Assembly (NCBI GenBank): GCA_017430225.1
Contig: JAFRNK010000024.1
Span: forward strand, 1 to 64,000
Length of the DNA: 64,000 nucleotides
Origin: Clostridia bacterium
GTDB taxonomy: Bacteria; Bacillota; Clostridia; Christensenellales; Aristaeellaceae
Reading direction: 5' to 3'
The notes below the pieces were generated by a model. The model worked only from the letters and a program-made list of their open reading frames with translations, was not told the DNA's origin and did no database searches. This document shows positions 59,651-64,000 of the stretch, in pieces. Each line of letters begins with the position of its first letter. Position 1 is the first letter of the stretch. The position numbers and the translations under genes are program-made.

Positions 59651-61543
59651 CGACAGTTCAAACATTCCCGTATACAACTGATAATACCGGCCTTTCTGCT
59701 CGATGAGGGCTTCGTGGTCGCCGCGCTCGATAATGCGGCCGTTTTCGAGCACCATGATGGCCTGGGAGTTGCGGACGGTGGAGAGCCGGTGCGCGATGAC
59801 GAACACGGTGCGGCCCTTCATCAGGCCGTCCATGCCCTTTTCGATCAGCGCCTCGGTACGGGTGTCGATGCTGCTCGTGGCTTCGTCCAGAATCAGTACC
59901 GGCGGATCCGCGACCGCTGCGCGGGCGATGGCCAGCAGCTGGCGCTGGCCCTGGCTGAGGTTGGCACCGTCGTTGGTCAGCATGGTGTCGTAGCCCTCGG
60001 GCAGGTGCCGGATAAAGAAATCGGCGTTGGCGATCTTCGCGGCGCGCTCGATCTCTTCGTCTGTGGCGTCCAGCTTGCCGTAGCGGATGTTTTCCCGCAC
60101 GGTGCCGGTGAAGAGGTGCGTATCCTGGAGCACCATGCCCAGGGAGCGGCGCAGGTCGTCTTTCTTGATCTTGCCGATGTTGATGCCGTCGTAGCGGATC
60201 TTGCCGCCCTGGATCTCGTAGAAGCGGTTGATCAGGTTGGTAATGGTGGTCTTGCCCGCGCCGGTGGAACCGACGAAGGCGATCTTCTGGCCGGGCCGCG
60301 CGTACAGCGAGATGTTGTGCAGGACGGTCTTTTCGGGCACGTAGCCGAAGGTCACGTCCTCGAACACGACGTCGCCCTTGAGCTCGGTGTACGTGATGGA
60401 TCCGTCCGCACTGTGCGGGTGTTTCCAGGCCCAGAGGCCGGTGCGCGTTTCGCTCTCGGTCAGGCTTCCGTCCGCCCCGCGCTTCGCGTTGACCAGCTGC
60501 ACATAGCCGTTGTCGATTTCCGGGGGCAGATCCATGATCTCGAACACGCGTTCCGCACCGGCCATGGCCAGCAGGATGGCGTTGAACTGCTGGGACAGCT
60601 GGGTGATCGGCATTGAGAAGTTGCGCGCGTACTGCATGAAGGCGACCAGCGAGCCCACGGAGGCGATCAGGTTGGAGTGCGTGAGCAGCGCCGCGCCGAC
60701 GATGGCGATGACGACGTACTGGATATTGCCCAGGTTGGCCATGATGGGCATCAGGATGCTGGCCAGGGTATTGGCCTGGGTGCCGGCTTCACGCAGGCGC
60801 TCGTTGCGCTCGTCGAATTCTTCCTGCGCCTTCTGTTCGTGGTTGAAAACCTTGACCACGCGCTGGCCGGCCATCATCTCCTCGATATAGCCGTTCACAT
60901 CGCCAACGGCCTTCTGCTGGGCCGCAAAGTAGCGGCCGGAGCGCTTGCCGATGGCACTGATGACCACCAGGTTGATGGGCAGCAAAGCGAACAGGATGAT
61001 CGTGAGCAGCCAGGAGAGCCGCAGCATGCCCACCAGGGTGGAAGTCAGGGTGATGACGCTGGATACAGTCTGCGGCAGGCTCTGGGAGAGAAACTCGCGC
61101 AGGGTATCGGTGTCGTTGGAAAAGCGGCTCATGAGCTCGCCGTGGGTATGCGTGTCGAAGAATCTCAGCGGCAGGGACTGCATGTGGTCGAACAGATCCT
61201 TGCGGATGCGGTTCATGGTGCCGGTGGAGATCTTCATCATCAGCCGGCTGTTGATGTAGGCGGCGATCGCGCTGACCAGGTACATGAGCGCGAGAACGGA
61301 CAGGATGTACAGCAGTCCGCCGAAATCAGGGTTCTCCAGGCCGATGAGCGGACGGATGTAGCCGTCGATGATGTCCTTGAGCATATAGGTGCCCACGGCG
61401 GAAATGACAGCGCTGACGGCGATGCAGATGAAGACCGCGATCAGCCTGTACTTATCCTTTCCGACATAGGAGAACATGCGCCGGATGGTGCCCTTCAGGT
61501 CCTTGGGCTTGGCCATGGGTCTCATATTGCGTCCTGGCGGCAT
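59648..61543 (-). CDS. ABC exporter half-transporter, canonical catalytic site
   Basis: A 631-residue fused membrane/ATPase protein. Six helices (about 30-330) are followed by the ATPase domain: Walker A GSTGAGKTT, signature LSQGQRQLL, Walker B LILDEATSSID with the catalytic glutamate, and the switch histidine in VIAHRLSTV. The stretch of about 40 residues before the ATPase domain (AKRGADGSLTESETR) is an insertion. The ATG overlaps the upstream gene stop (TAATG), so the two form a heterodimer of the BmrCD/LmrCD kind. Confidence 0.93.
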   Translation of the reverse strand: MPPGRNMRPMAKPKDLKGTIRRMFSYVGKDKYRLIAVFICIAVSAVISAVGTYMLKDIIDGYIRPLIGLENPDFGGLLYILSVLALMYLVSAIAAYINSRLMMKISTGTMNRIRKDLFDHMQSLPLRFFDTHTHGELMSRFSNDTDTLREFLSQSLPQTVSSVITLTSTLVGMLRLSWLLTIILFALLPINLVVISAIGKRSGRYFAAQQKAVGDVNGYIEEMMAGQRVVKVFNHEQKAQEEFDERNERLREAGTQANTLASILMPIMANLGNIQYVVIAIVGAALLTHSNLIASVGSLVAFMQYARNFSMPITQLSQQFNAILLAMAGAERVFEIMDLPPEIDNGYVQLVNAKRGADGSLTESETRTGLWAWKHPHSADGSITYTELKGDVVFEDVTFGYVPEKTVLHNISLYARPGQKIAFVGSTGAGKTTITNLINRFYEIQGGKIRYDGINIGKIKKDDLRRSLGMVLQDTHLFTGTVRENIRYGKLDATDEEIERAAKIANADFFIRHLPEGYDTMLTNDGANLSQGQRQLLAIARAAVADPPVLILDEATSSIDTRTEALIEKGMDGLMKGRTVFVIAHRLSTVRNSQAIMVLENGRIIERGDHEALIEQKGRYYQLYTGMFELS

Positions 61544-63279
61544 TACTCATCGCCTCCCTTCTGCTGGGAATGGTAGACGTCGCGGTAGATATCCGAGCGC
61601 TGCATGAGCTCTTCATGGGTGCCGACGTCTACGATCCGGCCTTCGTCCAGCACGATGATGCGGTCGGCGTCCATGACGGAGGCGATGCGCTGCGCGATGA
61701 TGATCTTGGTGGTTTCAGGCATCTGGGTGCGGAGCGCCTCGCGAATGCGGGCGTCCGTGGCGGTATCCACGGCGCTCGTGGCGTCGTCCAGGATCATGAC
61801 CTTCGGCGATTTCAGCAGCGCGCGGGCAATGCACAGACGCTGTTTCTGGCCGCCGGACACGTTTACGCCGCCCTGGCCCAGGTCGGTCTCATAGCCGTCG
61901 GGGAAGGAGCGGACGAAGTCGTCCGCCTGCGCCACCTTGCAGGCGGCGGTGATCTCCTCTTCCGTGGCGTGTTCGTTGCCCCAGCGCAGGTTGTCGATAA
62001 TGGAGCCGGAGAAGAGTACGTTCTTCTGCAGTACGACCGAGACGGCGTCCCTGAGGACGGCTGTGTCGTACTCGCGCACATCCGCGCCGCCCACCAGCAC
62101 CCTTCCCGCGGTGGCGTCATAAAGGCGCGGGATCAGGGAGATGAGGGTGGTCTTGCCGGAACCGGTCGCGCCGATCAGACCGACGGTCTCGCCGGAGCGG
62201 ATATTCAGGCTGATATCCCTGAGTACGGCGCGTTCCTCGGTGCCGGTATAGCTGAAGTCAACATGTTCGAAAACGATGCTACCGTCCGCCACTTCCGTCT
62301 TCGCGTTTTCGGGGGTTTCGATATCGGGCACCTCTTCGAGCACCTCGAGGATGCGGGCGACGGAGGCCCTGGACATCACGAAGGAGACGAACAGGAAGGA
62401 AAGGATCATCAGGCTCATCAGGATCTGGGTGATATAGGTGATGAAGGCGGTCAGGTCGCCCAGTTCCATGGTGCCGCCCACGATCTGCCTGCCGCCGAAC
62501 CAGAGCACGGCCACGATGCAGCCGTTCATCAGGATCTGCATGAGCGGGCCGTTGAGGATGACGATCTTTTCAGCCCGGCGCTGGGCGTCCATCAGGTCGT
62601 CCGCGGACCTGGCGAACTTGCTCTTTTCAAAGGTCTCGCGCACGAAGGCCTTGACCACGCGGATGCCTGTCAGGTTTTCCTGTACGGAGCCGTTCATGGT
62701 GTCGTACTTGGACATCAGCACCCGGAAGCGCGGATAGGCGAGCCGCGTGATCGTCACCAGGCCGATGATGAGGATCGGCACGGCCACCAGCAGGATGGTG
62801 ATCAGGCTCGGGTTCAGCCGCCAGGCCCAGTAGAAGGCCATGATGAACATGACCGGCGAGCGGAACGCCATGCGTACCAGCATCATCAGCGTGTTCTGCG
62901 TCTGGTTCACGTCTGTGGTCAGGCGCGTCACCAGCGAGGCGGTGCTGAACTTGTCGATGTTTTTGAACGAGAAATGCTGGACCTTCTCAAACAGCGCGTG
63001 GCGCAGGTTGCGTGAAAAGCCCATCGCGCCGACGGACGCCGCCCGGGCGGAGCCGGCGCCGAAGCCGAGGGACAGAAACGCCATGAGCACCATCAGTCCG
63101 CCCAGTTTCAGCATCTCGCCCATGTCGATGGCGGTCTCTTCCGCCTTGGAGATCATATTGATCAATTGCGCGATGAGCTGGGGGATGAAGGTCTCCATCA
63201 CCACTTCGCCGATGATCAGGATCGGGGCCAGAAACAAGTATATCTTGTACTTGCCCGCGTAACGAAAGAGTTTTCTCAA
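61543..63279 (-). CDS. ABC exporter half-transporter, degenerate catalytic site
   Basis: A 578-residue partner of the next gene. Walker A is GATGSGKTT and the signature VSGGQKQRL, but Walker B reads MILDDATSAVD, with Asp in place of the catalytic Glu, and the switch position reads IIAQRIASV with Gln for His. Such a degenerate site is normal for one half of heterodimeric exporters. The start is TTG at 63279, 8 nt after GGAGG; the open frame back to 63378 lies in the leader. Confidence 0.92.
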   Translation of the reverse strand: MRKLFRYAGKYKIYLFLAPILIIGEVVMETFIPQLIAQLINMISKAEETAIDMGEMLKLGGLMVLMAFLSLGFGAGSARAASVGAMGFSRNLRHALFEKVQHFSFKNIDKFSTASLVTRLTTDVNQTQNTLMMLVRMAFRSPVMFIMAFYWAWRLNPSLITILLVAVPILIIGLVTITRLAYPRFRVLMSKYDTMNGSVQENLTGIRVVKAFVRETFEKSKFARSADDLMDAQRRAEKIVILNGPLMQILMNGCIVAVLWFGGRQIVGGTMELGDLTAFITYITQILMSLMILSFLFVSFVMSRASVARILEVLEEVPDIETPENAKTEVADGSIVFEHVDFSYTGTEERAVLRDISLNIRSGETVGLIGATGSGKTTLISLIPRLYDATAGRVLVGGADVREYDTAVLRDAVSVVLQKNVLFSGSIIDNLRWGNEHATEEEITAACKVAQADDFVRSFPDGYETDLGQGGVNVSGGQKQRLCIARALLKSPKVMILDDATSAVDTATDARIREALRTQMPETTKIIIAQRIASVMDADRIIVLDEGRIVDVGTHEELMQRSDIYRDVYHSQQKGGDE

Positions 63280-63303
63280 ACTTCCCCCTCCTTGAGCTTT
63301 TAC

Positions 63304-63344
63304 AAAAAACCGGCCGCATTGCCGCAGCCGAGCCGCCCGGCCGG
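63304..63344 (-). terminator. Attenuator-like terminator in the ABC exporter leader
   Basis: CCGGCCG and CGGCCGG pair (63310-63316 with 63338-63344), followed on the minus strand by six T. It lies between the promoter and the TTG start, so transcription should stop before the genes unless the stem is disrupted. This is the layout of inducible drug-exporter leaders such as bmrCD. Confidence 0.65.
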
Positions 63345-63383
63345 CGCGGTACGCAGAACTGGGGCGGGTATCAGACAAATTTG

Positions 63384-63411
63384 ATTATAACACCTCATCT
63401 TTTCATGTCAA
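63384..63411 (-). promoter_or_regulatory. Promoter of the ABC exporter pair
   Basis: TTGACA (63411-63406) and TATAAT (63389-63384) are spaced 16 bp on the minus strand, giving a leader of about 100 nt. Confidence 0.8.
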
Positions 63412-63487
63412 GCAAAGACTGTGATCCTGAATCGGGCAAAAGAGTGGCACCATGCGTCTGAAATGCCAATTAAATACAGTCATCTCA

Positions 63488-63516
63488 TTGCTTTTTTATA
63501 CTCTTTCATGTATAAT
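63488..63516 (+). promoter_or_regulatory. Promoter of the rubredoxin gene
   Basis: TTGCTT (63488-63493) and TATAAT (63511-63516) are spaced 17 bp. GACGGCCGGTAGACGGCCG follows, a short repeat in the leader. Confidence 0.65.
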
Positions 63517-63562
63517 CCCATCAGACGGCCGGTAGACGGCCGTTCGGAAAGGAGCGACATCC

Positions 63563-63718
63563 ATGGAAAAGTATGAGTGCCCCTGCGGTTATGTGTATGA
63601 TCCCGAGGTTGGAGATCCCGAGGGCGGCATCGCGCCCGGCACCGCGTTTGAGGACATCCCGGAAGACTGGGTTTGTCCGGTATGCGGCCTGGGGAAAGAC
63701 GCCTTCACGGTAGCGTAA
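63563..63718 (+). CDS. rub: Rubredoxin
   Basis: A 51-residue iron protein for electron transfer. The two knuckles are [10 protein letters not shown] and [12 protein letters not shown]; the four cysteines (6, 8, 38, 41) bind one iron. The first knuckle is CxC instead of the usual CxxC, a one-residue deletion worth noting. [19 protein letters not shown] is the classic rubredoxin core. ATG at 63563 after AAAGGAG. Likely part of oxygen or peroxide detoxification in an anaerobe. Confidence 0.93.
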   Translation: MEKYECPCGYVYDPEVGDPEGGIAPGTAFEDIPEDWVCPVCGLGKDAFTVA

Positions 63719-63726
63719 GAACAGTG

Positions 63727-63752
63727 AGAGCCGCCCACGGGCGGCTCTTTTC
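63727..63752 (+). terminator. Terminator of the rubredoxin gene
   Basis: AGAGCCGCC pairs with GGCGGCTCT around CACG, followed by TTTC. Confidence 0.8.
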
Positions 63753-63783
63753 AGAATGAAGTCAAAGAATAAGGAGACGAACC

Positions 63784-64000
63784 GTGAAGAAGATCACTGT
63801 ACTGATGCTCCTCCTGATCGTTCTGACTGCCGGCGTGATGATTTTCGGGGTATCCGCACCCGCGAACGCGGAGAACGGTACTGCGCCGGCTGCCGATACA
63901 CAACAAACAGCTGAAAAGGAGACGACTATGAATCCGACTTTTGTGATTGAAATGGAAAACGGCGGTAAAATGAGCGGCGAGCTCTATCCGGACATCGCGC
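63784..64000 (+). CDS. Cyclophilin-type peptidyl-prolyl isomerase, N-terminal part (runs off window)
   Basis: The GTG at 63784 follows AAGGAGACGAACC and starts an exported form with a signal helix (about 4-24, VLMLLLIVLTAGVMIFGV). A second ATG at 63928 follows AAGGAGACGACT and starts MNPTFVIEMENGGKMSGEL, which is where cytosolic clostridial cyclophilins start. So one gene may give a secreted and a cytosolic enzyme. The catalytic domain continues past the window end. Confidence 0.82.
   Translation, partial: MKKITVLMLLLIVLTAGVMIFGVSAPANAENGTAPAADTQQTAEKETTMNPTFVIEMENGGKMSGELYPDIA

Overview
The window looks like chromosome from a GC-rich member of the Clostridia (gut or rumen type). The evidence is a full Firmicutes housekeeping block (yicC-gmk-rpoZ-coaBC-priA-def-fmt-rsmB-rlmN-stp-prkC-rsgA-rpe), DnaD and DnaI helicase loaders, RNase Y, CdaA/CdaR, strong Shine-Dalgarno sites, TTGACA/TATAAT promoters and many TTG or GTG starts. 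I cannot name the genus. No phage, insertion sequence, integrase or CRISPR array is visible.

Layout. 1-2.2 kb: start of a TetR-type regulator, rny, and an orphan structured RNA with its own promoter and terminator. 2.2-9.1 kb (minus): ECF S-component, GNAT and NUDIX genes, a patatin-like hydrolase, then a xylulokinase / DUF4867 / fucose-isomerase-family operon. 9.2-10.1 kb (plus): a small membrane protein and a universal-stress-like protein. 10.2-19.0 kb: a visibly AT-rich island closed at both ends by terminators, made of a divergent AraC regulator and an eight-gene operon: sugar ABC importer without its ATPase, three hydrolases of phosphoester-related folds, an unknown protein and an N-acetylhexosamine-kinase-like enzyme. 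19.1-42.4 kb (minus): dgt, YitT, a tandem GNAT protein, a GMP-synthetase homologue that has lost its catalytic motifs, a VanY peptidase, an RNA methyltransferase, cdaA-cdaR, and the long housekeeping run up to yicC. 42.7-44.1 kb: a secreted protein and a five-gene tRNA operon (Val, Asp, Phe, Gly, Cys). 44.3-51.4 kb (mostly plus): rpiB, a proB-like kinase, MATE and MscS membrane proteins, a lone winged-helix regulator, dnaD and dnaI. 51.4-56.6 kb (minus): a serine hydrolase and an MBOAT/DHHW/SGNH/DUF4358 surface O-acylation module. 56.7-64 kb: membrane and lipoprotein genes, a HAD phosphatase, a heterodimeric ABC exporter behind a probable attenuator, rubredoxin, and the start of a cyclophilin gene.

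The most unusual items are: (1) a scattered family of six intergenic elements, each two complementary arms of 7-nt-periodic sequence around a loop; (2) a full-length GMP synthetase pseudoenzyme; (3) the imported-looking AraC/ABC/phosphoesterase/NahK island; (4) the orphan RNA upstream of rny; (5) a terminator inside the leader of the ABC exporter; (6) a cyclophilin gene with two near-identical ribosome binding sites, one before the signal peptide and one before the enzyme domain.
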